Notes under the pieces: model-generated | Database searches by the model: none | Told to the model about the DNA's origin: nothing | What the model saw: only the letters and a program-made list of their open reading frames with translations | Source of the DNA: Streptomyces sp. NBRC 110611 | Lineage (GTDB): Bacteria; Actinomycetota; Actinomycetes; Streptomycetales; Streptomycetaceae | Direction: 5' to 3' | NCBI RefSeq assembly: GCF_001590865.1 | Contig: NZ_BBUY01000014.1 | Coordinates: 121,554-185,553, forward strand | Length of the DNA stretch: 64,000 bases | Program-made: the position numbers and the translations under genes | Shown here: positions 1 to 8,068 of the stretch, piece by piece | Layout: every line of letters begins with the position of its first letter | How positions within the stretch are numbered: the stretch's first letter is position 1

Positions 1-803
1 AACTGGAGCAGGGCCTGGCTGACGGAGCCGAGGGCCAGGCCGCGGAAGCCACCGCGTCCGCGGGAGCCGACAACCATGAGGTCGGCCCGGTCCGAGGCAC
101 GGGCCAGCGCGGGGATGGGGGCTTCATGAGCCAGCTCCTCCACCACCTCGACGTCGGGGTGTGCCTCGCGCAGCGGCCTCAGCCACTCCTCCAGGGATTG
201 CCGGTGCTCCTCGGCCGCGGCGTCCTGGACCGGGCTGACCGCTGCCTCAGGTCCTGGATAGCTCCAGGCGTGCACGGCCTGCAGTCGGGCACCGCGCAGC
301 GATGCCTGCTGGAAGGCGTACACCAAGGCGGCCTGGGAATGCGCTGAACCGTCGGCGCCGACAACGATGCGATGGTGGCCGGTGGTGAGGTGGTTGACCA
401 CGACCACGGGGCTCGCCGCGTGCCCGACGACTTGCAAGGCGACCGAGCCGAGCAGCAGGCTTGCGAAGCCGCCCAGGCCCTTCGCGCCGAGTACCACCGT
501 GTGAGCATGCTCGGACTCGGCCAGGAGAACTGCGGCGGGGCTACCGGTAGGCAGGGCGGTCATCACCTCCAGATCCGGATGTGCTTCTCGGACGATCGCG
601 GTGGCCTCCGCCACAACACCCTGATCGCGGCGGCTCGCCTCCCGTACGCGATCTCCCGGGGTGCTTTCGTGTACGTGTTCACGGGGCAGGACATGGATGA
701 TGCGCAGGGCGCAGCGGTGCAGCACCGCCTCGTGGGCGGCCCATACCAGTGCGCGCAGACTGCGCCCGGAGCCGTCGACTCCGACCACGATCGGATCCGT
801 CAT
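1..803 (-). CDS. Universal stress protein, two USP domains (C-terminus cut by window edge)
   Basis: Two tandem USP domains are visible over 267 codons. Each has the conserved N-terminal strand (IVVGVDGS; second copy RIVVGADGS) and the nucleotide-binding loop G-x2-G-x9-G-S (GAKGLGGF...GSV in domain 1, GSRGRGGF...GSV in domain 2). These loops suggest ATP binding, as in the mycobacterial Rv2623 class. Start: ATG at 803-801, only 23 nt after the small gene at 827-1084, so the two are probably cotranscribed. The frame is still open at base 1; only a few residues should be missing, because the family ends shortly after the second loop. It is one of six intact USPs in the window. The role in stress or dormancy is inferred from family and context. 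Confidence 0.93.
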   Translation of the reverse strand, partial: MTDPIVVGVDGSGRSLRALVWAAHEAVLHRCALRIIHVLPREHVHESTPGDRVREASRRDQGVVAEATAIVREAHPDLEVMTALPTGSPAAVLLAESEHAHTVVLGAKGLGGFASLLLGSVALQVVGHAASPVVVVNHLTTGHHRIVVGADGSAHSQAALVYAFQQASLRGARLQAVHAWSYPGPEAAVSPVQDAAAEEHRQSLEEWLRPLREAHPDVEVVEELAHEAPIPALARASDRADLMVVGSRGRGGFRGLALGSVSQALLQ

Positions 804-826
804 CGTCTCTCCCGGGGTGCGGGACG

Positions 827-1084
827 TCAGTGTTCGGTGCTGCCGGATCGGCGAAGCTCGTCCAGGCCGCGGCGGACCCTGGCGATCTCCTCTTCCAGCT
901 GCGGGTAGTCCCCAGCTCCTCCACGCCGGCTGTCCGGTGGTGTGGGCGAGGGCTCTCGGGTGGGGCGCCGCAGTGCTCCGGCGGCGGGGGAGTAGTTCGG
1001 GGGCTGCGGGCAGGGGTGCATGTAGTGACGCCACGGTCCGTGCCCATCCTGGCGGCTCGGCCCGTGCCCATCCCGGCGGCTCAT
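827..1084 (-). CDS. Small Gly/His/Pro-rich protein with C-terminal helix
   Basis: An 85-residue protein. The first 40 residues are rich in Gly, His, Pro and Arg, with a repeated D-G-H-G-P motif. The last 25 residues form a charged amphipathic segment (LEEEIARVRRGLDEL) that could be a short coiled coil. This layout resembles small DUF5320-type proteins, but I cannot confirm the family. The start was chosen from the AAGGGAG ribosome binding site six bases before the ATG; an upstream in-frame ATG at 1255 lacks one. It lies 23 nt before the USP gene on the same strand. Function unknown. Confidence 0.6.
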   Translation of the reverse strand: MSRRDGHGPSRQDGHGPWRHYMHPCPQPPNYSPAAGALRRPTREPSPTPPDSRRGGAGDYPQLEEEIARVRRGLDELRRSGSTEH

Positions 1085-1367
1085 AGGGCGCTCCCTTCCT
1101 CTCCTTCTACCGTCCGGCATGTGCGCCTGCGGGGCATCTCGCGGGGAATCTCCGAGCCCACGCCCCGCGCCCGGCGCCGGGGCCATACTCGGGCCGGACC
1201 TGCCCCTACGCCTCTCACAGCGCGGGGCACTGCGCATCGGCGTGGCCCGTGGCATCGCGCATGCCCATGGTGCGAGGGTCGGGGGAGTCGTCGTCGGCCG
1301 CGGCTGTACGAGTCCCGGGCGCCAGGCTGCGGTCCGGCGACGGCAATCCTCAGCCGGGAGCGCCGCC

Positions 1368-1559
1368 TCACCCTTGCCTCCCGCGTGTGCGGGAGGAGCC
1401 GCAGACGTAGCCCCGTCCGCGGTCGGCGAGGCCGGCGGCGATGTTGCGCGTCACGACCTGGGCCTGGGCCTTGGCGAACACGCCTGCCGTGGGCAGGAAC
1501 TTGCCGCCGCTGAGCGGAACGGTGGTGACATCACCGATGGGTTGCTCGGGCCTCCCTGT
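1368..1559 (-). pseudogene. C-terminal relic of an NAD(P)/FAD-dependent oxidoreductase
   Basis: About 60 codons read in one frame on the minus strand, ending in TGA at 1370-1368. The stretch PIGDVTTVPL..GGKFLPTAGVFAKAQA is typical of the last part of sulfide:quinone-reductase-like flavoproteins. No upstream part of such a gene (normally about 400 codons) is present; the intact DsrE gene begins its stop codon only about 10 bp away. In actinomycetes DsrE-family genes often precede a flavoprotein of this type, so the simplest reading is a deletion that removed most of the second gene of a dsrE-oxidoreductase pair. No start codon or ribosome binding site; not expected to be functional. Confidence 0.6.
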
Positions 1560-1569
1560 GCCAGTGGTG

Positions 1570-1926
1570 TCAGAAGGTGATGACCTGATCGGCCCACGCC
1601 GTCCAGCTGGCGAGATCGTCGAGTGTGGCGCGGTCGGCGCCTTTCACCAGGGCCTCGGCGGTGAGGGCGCGGGCGTCCAGGCAGGTGCCGCAGCAGCCCA
1701 CTTCGGCGCCGTGGCGGGCGGCGGACTCGATCATCCGGTCCAGGTGGTAGTAGCCGTCGGGCACTTTCTGGCCCGCCACCGCGCAGCCGACCGCGTCGCC
1801 GAGCAGGAAGACGCGCACCTCGCAGTCCTCGCGGCGGGCGAGGGCACCCGCCAGTCGCAGCCCATTCCAGGAACGCTCGGTTCCGTACGGAGGGTCGTTG
1901 AGGATGAACAGGACGTTGCGGCTCAC
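1570..1926 (-). CDS. DsrE-family sulfur-relay-like protein
   Basis: 118 residues, the usual length of single-domain DsrE/DsrF/YchN-like proteins. The N-terminus (VLFILNDPPYGTERSWNGLRLA) is the typical first strand and loop. The region around GCCGTCLDARAL holds adjacent cysteines where family members carry the persulfide-accepting or redox cysteine. It starts 29 nt after the membrane-protein gene at 1955-2587 and so is the third gene of a leftward operon that begins with the SHOCT protein. A role in cysteine-persulfide transfer or thiol redox is inferred from the family only. The downstream flavoprotein partner is reduced to a relic. Confidence 0.85.
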   Translation of the reverse strand: MSRNVLFILNDPPYGTERSWNGLRLAGALARREDCEVRVFLLGDAVGCAVAGQKVPDGYYHLDRMIESAARHGAEVGCCGTCLDARALTAEALVKGADRATLDDLASWTAWADQVITF

Positions 1927-1954
1927 GGGGCCTCCCGCGGCTGGTCGAGTGGGG

Positions 1955-2587
1955 TTACTGGCTGCCGGAGGGTTCGCGCATCTGGAGGAAGCGTCCGTGC
2001 CAGGTGTGGTACCAGACGTCGCCGGTGCTCGCGCTGACCGAGAGCATGCCGACGATGTGGTCGTCGCGCAGGGTGTGCAGGGTGTAGTAGCCGGGGAACC
2101 GATCGGGTTCGGCGGCGTGCAGCCCGGGGCGGTGTTCGCTCAGCCACCGGTTGGCGATCCGTACCGCTCGGTCGGGGCCAACGGTCGCCGTACCGGGCGG
2201 AGTGCCGACGGGCATCATGCCGTAGGTGGTGTTCCACATCATGGCCGGACCGAACTCCACCTGGACCAGGCCACTGCCCGGGTCGATGAGCACCTCTGTG
2301 GCGCCCTTGCCTCGAGCGTCGAGGAGCTCGGCGTAGTAGCCGTTGCTGAACCGCATGACCTCGCCGACGTGCAGCCCCCACCGGTCGGCGAAGTGCCCGG
2401 CGGCGCGGTCGGCCTCGGCCAGGTTGCGCACCGGACCTTCGCGGGAGACCACGCCCGTCGTCCGTCCGGGGCCCGGCTGCCACGACAAGGAGCCGCTGCC
2501 CGCGACCCACACGAGGGAAGCGATCAGCGCGGCCACCGCGGCGACCAGCACGGCCAGCGGCAACCAGCGGCCCTGCGGCCTGGTCAC
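1955..2587 (-). CDS. Membrane-anchored PepSY-like protein
   Basis: 210 residues: a short basic N-terminus, one hydrophobic segment at about residues 8-30 (signal anchor or signal peptide), then an extracytoplasmic region. That region has two PepSY-like motifs (a helix with A-x2-A-x-W followed by strands including FSNGYYAEL and GTATEVLID-type turns), and the second repeat ends in VSASTGDVWYHTW. PepSY-like domains usually inhibit proteases or serve as periplasmic modules. Start is GTG at 2587, overlapping the TGA of the SHOCT gene (GTGA), so translation is coupled. Function unknown; such proteins occur beside SHOCT membrane proteins in streptomycetes. Confidence 0.75.
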   Translation of the reverse strand: MTRPQGRWLPLAVLVAAVAALIASLVWVAGSGSLSWQPGPGRTTGVVSREGPVRNLAEADRAAGHFADRWGLHVGEVMRFSNGYYAELLDARGKGATEVLIDPGSGLVQVEFGPAMMWNTTYGMMPVGTPPGTATVGPDRAVRIANRWLSEHRPGLHAAEPDRFPGYYTLHTLRDDHIVGMLSVSASTGDVWYHTWHGRFLQMREPSGSQ

Positions 2588-2856
2588 CGGGCCCCCGGGC
2601 GGTGGGCGGCGAGGTGTTTACGTGCCTCGTTGTAGGCGTCCGCGTCGATCTCGCCGGAAGCGAAGCGGCGGTCGAGGATCTCCTCGGGCGTCTCGCGGTG
2701 CTCGCGATCCTGCCAGCCACGGGAACCGCCTGAGGGGCCGCCGTCGGACGCGCCGTGCGTCAGACGGATCACCGCCCACACGACGAGGCCGATCAGCGCG
2801 ATCCACAGCAGGGGCATGAAAGCCATCCAGGCCCAGCCGCCACCGTCCCAGTACAT
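2584..2856 (-). CDS. SHOCT-domain membrane protein
   Basis: 90 residues. One Trp-rich transmembrane helix spans residues about 8-32 (GGWAWMAFMPLLWIALIGLVV). After a polar linker a C-terminal SHOCT motif follows (TPEEILDRRFASGEIDADAY), a short helical oligomerisation element. Start: ATG at 2856, with GGAGGTGA eight bases upstream; a longer in-frame reading to 2970 has no ribosome binding site. It is the first gene of the operon with the PepSY-like and DsrE genes. A DosR-box-like palindrome lies about 70 bp upstream (2927-2940), so regulation with the rest of the island is likely. A decayed second copy of the SHOCT tail lies at 40281-40457. Confidence 0.85.
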   Translation of the reverse strand: MYWDGGGWAWMAFMPLLWIALIGLVVWAVIRLTHGASDGGPSGGSRGWQDREHRETPEEILDRRFASGEIDADAYNEARKHLAAHRPGAR

Positions 2857-2926
2857 CACCGTGCTCACCTCCCCAGGAGGCTCTGTCCTTCTTTCACCGT
2901 CTATGCGGACCAGGACCAGGTACCAG

Positions 2927-2940
2927 GGGCCGTTCGGCCC
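2927..2940. promoter_or_regulatory. DosR/OsdR-like box 1
   Basis: Palindrome GGGCC-GTTC-GGCCC, extended by a further G and C on the two sides. It lies 71 bp before the SHOCT gene. Same 5-4-5 layout as the mycobacterial dormancy box GGGAC-N4-GTCCC; binding by the local NarL-type regulator is inferred. Confidence 0.6.
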
Positions 2941-3092
2941 CGCTGACGGGCTACTCGGGCACCCCGTCACCAGGAGGTGCTCTTGCCCGCCCGGCTACCA
3001 GCGGCGGCACGAAGCATCTGCGCAGGTGGAAGCGGACGTACCCGCAGATGATCGGGGCGTAGCCGTCGCCGGCGCCTATGAATGGCCTGCTG

Positions 3093-3350
3093 CTACAGGA
3101 CTGCGGCGGTGCGGAACGCGTTGCGGACTGCGGTCAAGGGCTCCCGGTCGCGGGTGTAGTAGAGCTTGTTGGTGAGCAGGACCGCCCAGCGGCCTTTCGC
3201 CGGTGAGATCCACATGCCAGTGCCGGTGAAGCCGTAGTGCACCCAGATGTTGTCCGCTGCCGGATCCGTGCCGGGCGCTGGGTGCCAGAAGAGGCCCCGT
3301 TCTGGTGTCATCTGCTCTTTGCCATTTGGCCGTTCCCCCGGCTCGTCCAT
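3093..3350 (-). pseudogene. C-terminal relic of a serine hydrolase (beta-lactamase family)
   Basis: The 85-codon frame ends with a stretch typical of the C-terminus of PF00144 serine hydrolases in Streptomyces: RGLFWHPAPGTDP, then VHYGFTGTGMWISP, then WAVLLTNKLYYTRDR. It includes the HxGxTG-like motif (HYGFTG) lining the active site. The catalytic SxxK and YxN parts, some 250 residues upstream in intact members, are absent; sequence above 3350 does not continue the family. The apparent ATG at 3350 has no ribosome binding site. A decayed fragment with no expected activity. Confidence 0.65.
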
Positions 3351-3646
3351 GCCTTCACCGCGCCTGTCGGCTACCTGTTCCGGCCCTACATCGTGTACCG
3401 GTCCCGCTCTGTCAGCGTCCCGTCGCGGGGGCCACGTCGCGGCTGGGAAGACCCAAGCTCATAGCACGAGCGGATATCGAACATCCCTCGCGCTGGGCGG
3501 GTGGTGCTGGGGTCCTGAGCCGTATCCGGGGCGCTGACAGCCCGTCGAGACGTTCCGTCCAGGCCCAGTTCGCCCCGCTGCCACGGTCGCACGCACACGC
3601 CGGTGCCGGAATTGCGGCCTCGTGTGGCCGCCTCCACGATGAGGTC

Positions 3647-5332
3647 ATGGTTCCCGTGGGTCCTGCGGACCGTTGCGACGCGTTTCGGGCGCTGGCCGAC
3701 CGGCGTGGGCGACCGGGAGACCGGCTGATCGAGGCTCTGGCCGAGGCCAGGGCGGGAACGGCGGACACCCCCGAGGTCTGGGCTCCGGCTGTCGCCGCCG
3801 GTCTGGGCCTGCCTGCTGCCGCCGCGCTCGGACCGGCCAGCTACTACGCGGACCTCGCTACCCCGCATGGCCGCCGTCACGTCCGGGTTTGCGCGGCGAC
3901 AGCATGCTTCGCCGCCCAGGCCGGACGCCATCTCACCGAGGTGGAGCACGAGCTGGGCATCACCGCGGGCACGGCCTCACCGGACGGAGCGACGTCTATG
4001 CAGGCCGTGCGCTGTCTGGGGTACTGCTACGCGGGCCCCGCGGCGCTCGACGGTGAAACGCCCTGCACCGGCCCGACGCTGGCTGGACAGCTCGCGGGGC
4101 GCGAGCTCCCGCAGGCGCCGGAGATCCCGGCGGCCGACGACACCGGCGACCCCGTTCTACTTGGCGGTGTGGTCGCGGGTGAGCCCGCGTGGCAGGTATG
4201 GCCTCGGGTGGTGGCGGCCGGCACTCCCGACGAGGTCCAGCGGGAAGTGGCCGCCTCCGGGCTGCGGGGGCGGGGCGGCGCGGGCTTCCGAGTGGCCGCG
4301 AAATGGGAGGCGGTCGGCCGGGCGCCCGGCACCGTGGTGGTGGTCAACGGGGACGAGGGGGACCCCGGCTCGTACGCCGATCGGCTGCTGATGGAGGCGG
4401 ATCCGGCGCGGGTGTTGGAGGGCCTGGCGCTGGCCTGCTTCGCGTGCGGGGCTCGCCGGGGTGTGGTGCTGGTCCGCTCGGAGTATCCGCGTGCGCTGGC
4501 GCGGATGCGGTCGGCGGTCGGTCAGGCGTATGCCGACGGGCACTTCGGCTCGGCCGTCCACGGCACGGCTACGGCTGTGGACGTCCAGGTGGTGGAGGGC
4601 GCCGGGTCGTATGTCGCAGGGGAGGAGACCGCGCTGATCGCGAGCCTGGAGGGGGACCGGGGCTGCGCCCGGCCGCGCCCGCCCTACCCGACCGAGCGCG
4701 GGCTGTGGAACGCGCCGACCGTGGTGCACAACGTCGAGACCCTGGCGGCCGTCCCGTGGATCGTCTGCCGGGGCGGTGAAGCGTACGCCCGGCGCGGGGC
4801 GCTCGACGAGACCGGGACGAAGCTGGTCTGCCTGTCGGAGCGGTTCGCCCGGCCCGGCGCGTACGAAGTCGAGCTCGGCACCCCGCTGGAGCGGATCGTC
4901 ACCGATCTGGGTGGTGGCTTGAAGGATGGCGCCGAGTTGGCCGTACTCCAGGTCGGCGGGCCCTTGGGCGGTTTCCTCGCCTCCGACGCACTGGATGTGC
5001 CGCTGACCGCTGCCGACCTCGATGCCCGGGGCGCTGCGCTCGGACACGCCGGCCTCGTCGCGTTCGACCAGCGCGTGGCTCCGGAGGATGTCATGCGGCA
5101 CATCTGGCAGTTCGCCGCCGCCGAAAGCTGCGGCGCGTGCTCGCCCTGCCGAGTGGGCTCGTACCGGGGCCTGGAGCTGGCTGCCATGGGTACCCCGCCG
5201 GGAGAAGCGTGGGAGCGGCTGTCGCGCGTTCTGGCCGAGGCCAGCCTGTGTGCCTTCGGGAGACGGATCCCACCTGCCGTGTACAGCCTCGCCCGTGCCT
5301 ACGGGGACCGCCTGCCGGGATGGCGTTCATGA
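3647..5332 (+). CDS. NAD-dependent formate dehydrogenase, fused gamma-beta subunit (NuoE-NuoF-like)
   Basis: 561 residues. The N-terminal third is a NuoE/FdsG-like thioredoxin fold with a 2Fe-2S cluster: C-x4-C in CAATAC, then C-x3-C in CLGYC. The rest is NuoF/FdsB-like: the NADH/FMN segment GLRGRGGAGF with NGDEGDPG, the GAGSYVAGEETAL loop, and the 4Fe-4S motif CGACSPC near the C-terminus. It should pass electrons from the molybdenum subunit through FeS centres to FMN and NAD+. Start: ATG at 3647; the longer reading to 3305 crosses non-conserved sequence. The stop overlaps the start of the alpha-subunit gene (ATGA), so the two are coupled. The two subunits are separate genes in classical fds operons. 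No fdhD or maturation gene is in the window. Confidence 0.88.
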   Translation: MVPVGPADRCDAFRALADRRGRPGDRLIEALAEARAGTADTPEVWAPAVAAGLGLPAAAALGPASYYADLATPHGRRHVRVCAATACFAAQAGRHLTEVEHELGITAGTASPDGATSMQAVRCLGYCYAGPAALDGETPCTGPTLAGQLAGRELPQAPEIPAADDTGDPVLLGGVVAGEPAWQVWPRVVAAGTPDEVQREVAASGLRGRGGAGFRVAAKWEAVGRAPGTVVVVNGDEGDPGSYADRLLMEADPARVLEGLALACFACGARRGVVLVRSEYPRALARMRSAVGQAYADGHFGSAVHGTATAVDVQVVEGAGSYVAGEETALIASLEGDRGCARPRPPYPTERGLWNAPTVVHNVETLAAVPWIVCRGGEAYARRGALDETGTKLVCLSERFARPGAYEVELGTPLERIVTDLGGGLKDGAELAVLQVGGPLGGFLASDALDVPLTAADLDARGAALGHAGLVAFDQRVAPEDVMRHIWQFAAAESCGACSPCRVGSYRGLELAAMGTPPGEAWERLSRVLAEASLCAFGRRIPPAVYSLARAYGDRLPGWRS

Positions 5333-8043
5333 TCGGATGCGAGATCGAGGTCGACGGCACGGGCGTCCATGTGCCCGAGGGAGCTTCGCTGCTCGCCGCG
5401 GTGCGCGCGGCCGGGGCCGAACTGCCCACGCTCTGCTCCGACGACCGGCTCAGCCCCGCCGGATCCTGCCGCACCTGCCTGGTACGGGCCGACGGGAGGA
5501 CCGTGGCGGCCTGTGTCACCCCGGCCGCATCCGGTGTCCGCGTCGAAACCGCCACCGACGATCTCCGGCAGTTGCGCCGGGACGCGGTGGCGGTCATCGC
5601 CTCCGCTCTGCCGTCCCGTGCACTGGCCGATGACAATCCGAGCGAACTGGCGCACCTCTGCCGGTCTCTGGGTATCGGCCCCGAGGCAGCGCAGGGTGCC
5701 GGGGGCCGGGGCGGGGACGACTCCCACCCGTACGTCCACCTCGACCGGGACCTGTGCATCGCCTGCGGCCGGTGCGTGCGCATGTGTGCGGAGGTGCAGG
5801 GCACCTTCGCCCTCACCCTGGTCGGCAGGGGCGCCGATACCGTGGTCGCTCCCGGCACCGGCGGGGCCTGGGTGGAGTCGGACTGCGTGGCATGCGGTGG
5901 CTGCGTCGACACCTGCCCGACCGGGGCGATCACCGAGCCCGGTCCGGCACGCGGGCTCACTTCCGGGATCCTCCCCCAGCTACCGCTGGGAGGTGCCCCC
6001 ACGGCGACGGCTCGGACGCCTACCACCTGCGGCTACTGCGGCGTCGGCTGTGCACTGGAGGTCGCCGCCCGCGACGGCGAGGTCGCGGCGGTTCTGCCCG
6101 CCCGGGACGGCCCGGTCAACCAGGGGCACGCATGCGTCAAGGGGCGCTTCGCCCACGGATATCTCACCTCTCCCGAACGGCTCACCCGGCCGTTGCTTCG
6201 GCGCGCCGGCCACCTGGAGCCGGTTGGCTGGGACGAGGCGCTCGGCCATATCGCCCGGGGGCTGCACGCGGCCGTCGGCGCCGGCGGCCCGGACTCCGTG
6301 GCAGCGATCTCCTCGGCCCGCGCCACCAACGAGGAGAACTACCTCGTCCAGAAGTTCATGCGGGTCGTCATCGGCACGAACAACGTCGACAACTGCTCCC
6401 GCCTCTGCCACTCGCCGTCCGCGGCCGGCCTGACCGCCTCCTTCGGATTCTCCGGCGGCACCGACAGCTTCGACGATGTCGAGCGGGCCGACTGCCTGCT
6501 GGTGGTCGGGGCCAACCCCGTCGAAGCCCACCCGGTGGTCGGGGCACGCCTGCTCCAGCGGGTGCTGCGGGGAGCCAAGCTCGTCGTCGCCGACCCCCGC
6601 GCCGTCGGCCTCGCCCTGCATGCCGACGTCCATCTGCGCCCCCGCCCCGGCACCAACGTCGCGCTGTTCCACGGGCTCGCCCGCGTCCTGCTCGCCGAGG
6701 GACTGGCCGACGAGGAGTTCCTGCGCGAGCGGGCCACCGGCCTGCCGGAACTCACCGAGCTGCTGGACGACTACCCACCCGATCGGGTCGCGGACATCAC
6801 CGGCGTACCCGCCGCGGACCTGGTCGCCGCCGCCCGGCTCTACGGCCGGGCCGAACGCCCCGCGATCGTCTATGGCCTGGGCGTCACCGAGCACCTGCAC
6901 GGCACGGACGGGGTGCGGTCGCTGTCCAACCTGGCGATCCTGCGAGGTGCCGTGGGCACCGACCGCGGGTACGGGGTGAACCCACTGCGCGGCCAGAACA
7001 ACGTCCAGGGCGCCTCCGACATGGGCGCGCTGCCCGACTTCCTGCCCGGCTACGGGAAGGTGACCGACACAGCCGTGCGGTCCCGGGCGGAGGCGGTGTG
7101 GGGCGTACGGGTTCCGCCCCGGCCCGGCCTGCGGATCCCGGACATGTTCGCCGCCGCACGGGCCAGGGAGCTGCGGGCGCTGTGGGTCATCGGCGAGGAC
7201 GTCTGTGCCACCGACCCCGACGCGAACCGGGTGGCACAGGCCCTCGACGCGTGCCCCCTCGTGGTCTGCAACGAGCTGTTCCTGTCCGAGACCGCCCGGC
7301 ACGCCGACGTCGTGCTGCCGGTCGCGTCCTGGCTGGAGAAGGACGGCACGTTCGTCAACTTCGACCGCCGGTTCCAGCGGGTGCGCCCCGCTGTTCCCCC
7401 GCCGGGCGAGGCACGGTGCGACTTCGACGCCGTACATGCCGTCGCCGCGGCGATGGGAGCCGACCTGGGCTGTGCTACTCCGGCCAGCGCCCTGGCCGAG
7501 TGCGGACGGCTCGCGCCCGCCTTCGCCGGACTCTCCCACGACCGGCTGGACCGGCAGGGCGCCATCCCATGGCCTTGCCCGGATCCCGACCGCCAGGGAG
7601 AAGCCAAGCTGCATACAGAGAGTTTCGCCACGCCGGACGGGCGAGCCCACCTGGCCGCCGCCCCCTATCTCCCACCCGGTGAACGGCCCGACGACGACTA
7701 TCCGCTGGTCATGGTCACCGGGCGGCGCTGGGCCCACTACAACTCCGGGAGCATGACCCGGCGCGGTGGCAACCTCGCACTCGACCCGGTCGACGTCCTC
7801 GACCTCCACCCCGACGACGCCATCCGGTACCACGTGCGGAACGGCGCGCAGGTCACGGTGGAGAGCAGGCACGGGCGGGCCCGGCTCATCGCCCGGGTCA
7901 GTGAACAGACAGCCCCCGGCCAGGTCTTCTGCTCCTTCCACTTCCCCACGAGCGGGGTGAACCGCCTTACCTCTGACCATGCGGACACCGTCACGTCCTG
8001 CCCCGAGTACAAGGTCACCGCGGTGCGCGTGGCCACGCCGTGA
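5329..8043 (+). CDS. Formate dehydrogenase alpha subunit, molybdopterin enzyme with N-terminal ferredoxin domains
   Basis: 904 residues. Domains in order: 2Fe-2S ferredoxin (Cys36, Cys47, Cys50, Cys62), NuoG-like His/Cys region, two 4Fe-4S motifs near 142 (CIACGRC) and 185 (CVACGGC), then the molybdopterin part with its own 4Fe-4S motif near 233 (CGYCGVGC). Cys360-His361 (RLCHSP) is the Mo-ligand and catalytic pair of formate dehydrogenases, here Cys rather than Sec. The C-terminal molydopterin-dinucleotide-binding domain is complete. It oxidises formate to CO2 in the cytoplasm, with NAD+ reduced through the partner subunit. Oddity: a palindromic repeat (5971-6001) is inserted in frame in the linker just before the molybdopterin domain. 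Start ATG at 5329 is chosen from the ATGA overlap; ATG 5320 is also possible. Confidence 0.92.
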   Translation: MIGCEIEVDGTGVHVPEGASLLAAVRAAGAELPTLCSDDRLSPAGSCRTCLVRADGRTVAACVTPAASGVRVETATDDLRQLRRDAVAVIASALPSRALADDNPSELAHLCRSLGIGPEAAQGAGGRGGDDSHPYVHLDRDLCIACGRCVRMCAEVQGTFALTLVGRGADTVVAPGTGGAWVESDCVACGGCVDTCPTGAITEPGPARGLTSGILPQLPLGGAPTATARTPTTCGYCGVGCALEVAARDGEVAAVLPARDGPVNQGHACVKGRFAHGYLTSPERLTRPLLRRAGHLEPVGWDEALGHIARGLHAAVGAGGPDSVAAISSARATNEENYLVQKFMRVVIGTNNVDNCSRLCHSPSAAGLTASFGFSGGTDSFDDVERADCLLVVGANPVEAHPVVGARLLQRVLRGAKLVVADPRAVGLALHADVHLRPRPGTNVALFHGLARVLLAEGLADEEFLRERATGLPELTELLDDYPPDRVADITGVPAADLVAAARLYGRAERPAIVYGLGVTEHLHGTDGVRSLSNLAILRGAVGTDRGYGVNPLRGQNNVQGASDMGALPDFLPGYGKVTDTAVRSRAEAVWGVRVPPRPGLRIPDMFAAARARELRALWVIGEDVCATDPDANRVAQALDACPLVVCNELFLSETARHADVVLPVASWLEKDGTFVNFDRRFQRVRPAVPPPGEARCDFDAVHAVAAAMGADLGCATPASALAECGRLAPAFAGLSHDRLDRQGAIPWPCPDPDRQGEAKLHTESFATPDGRAHLAAAPYLPPGERPDDDYPLVMVTGRRWAHYNSGSMTRRGGNLALDPVDVLDLHPDDAIRYHVRNGAQVTVESRHGRARLIARVSEQTAPGQVFCSFHFPTSGVNRLTSDHADTVTSCPEYKVTAVRVATP
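5971..6001. repeat. Palindromic repeat inserted in frame in the formate dehydrogenase gene
   Basis: Sequence runs CTCCCCCAGC, a TACC loop, then GCTGGGAG followed by GTGCCCCCA. It is an inverted repeat of the kind common between genes in Streptomyces genomes. Here it is read as about ten residues (LPQLPLGGAP) between the 4Fe-4S and molybdopterin domains, keeping the frame. Confidence 0.6.
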
Positions 8044-8068
8044 CCGCGTCCTGCCGAGACGTCCGACC

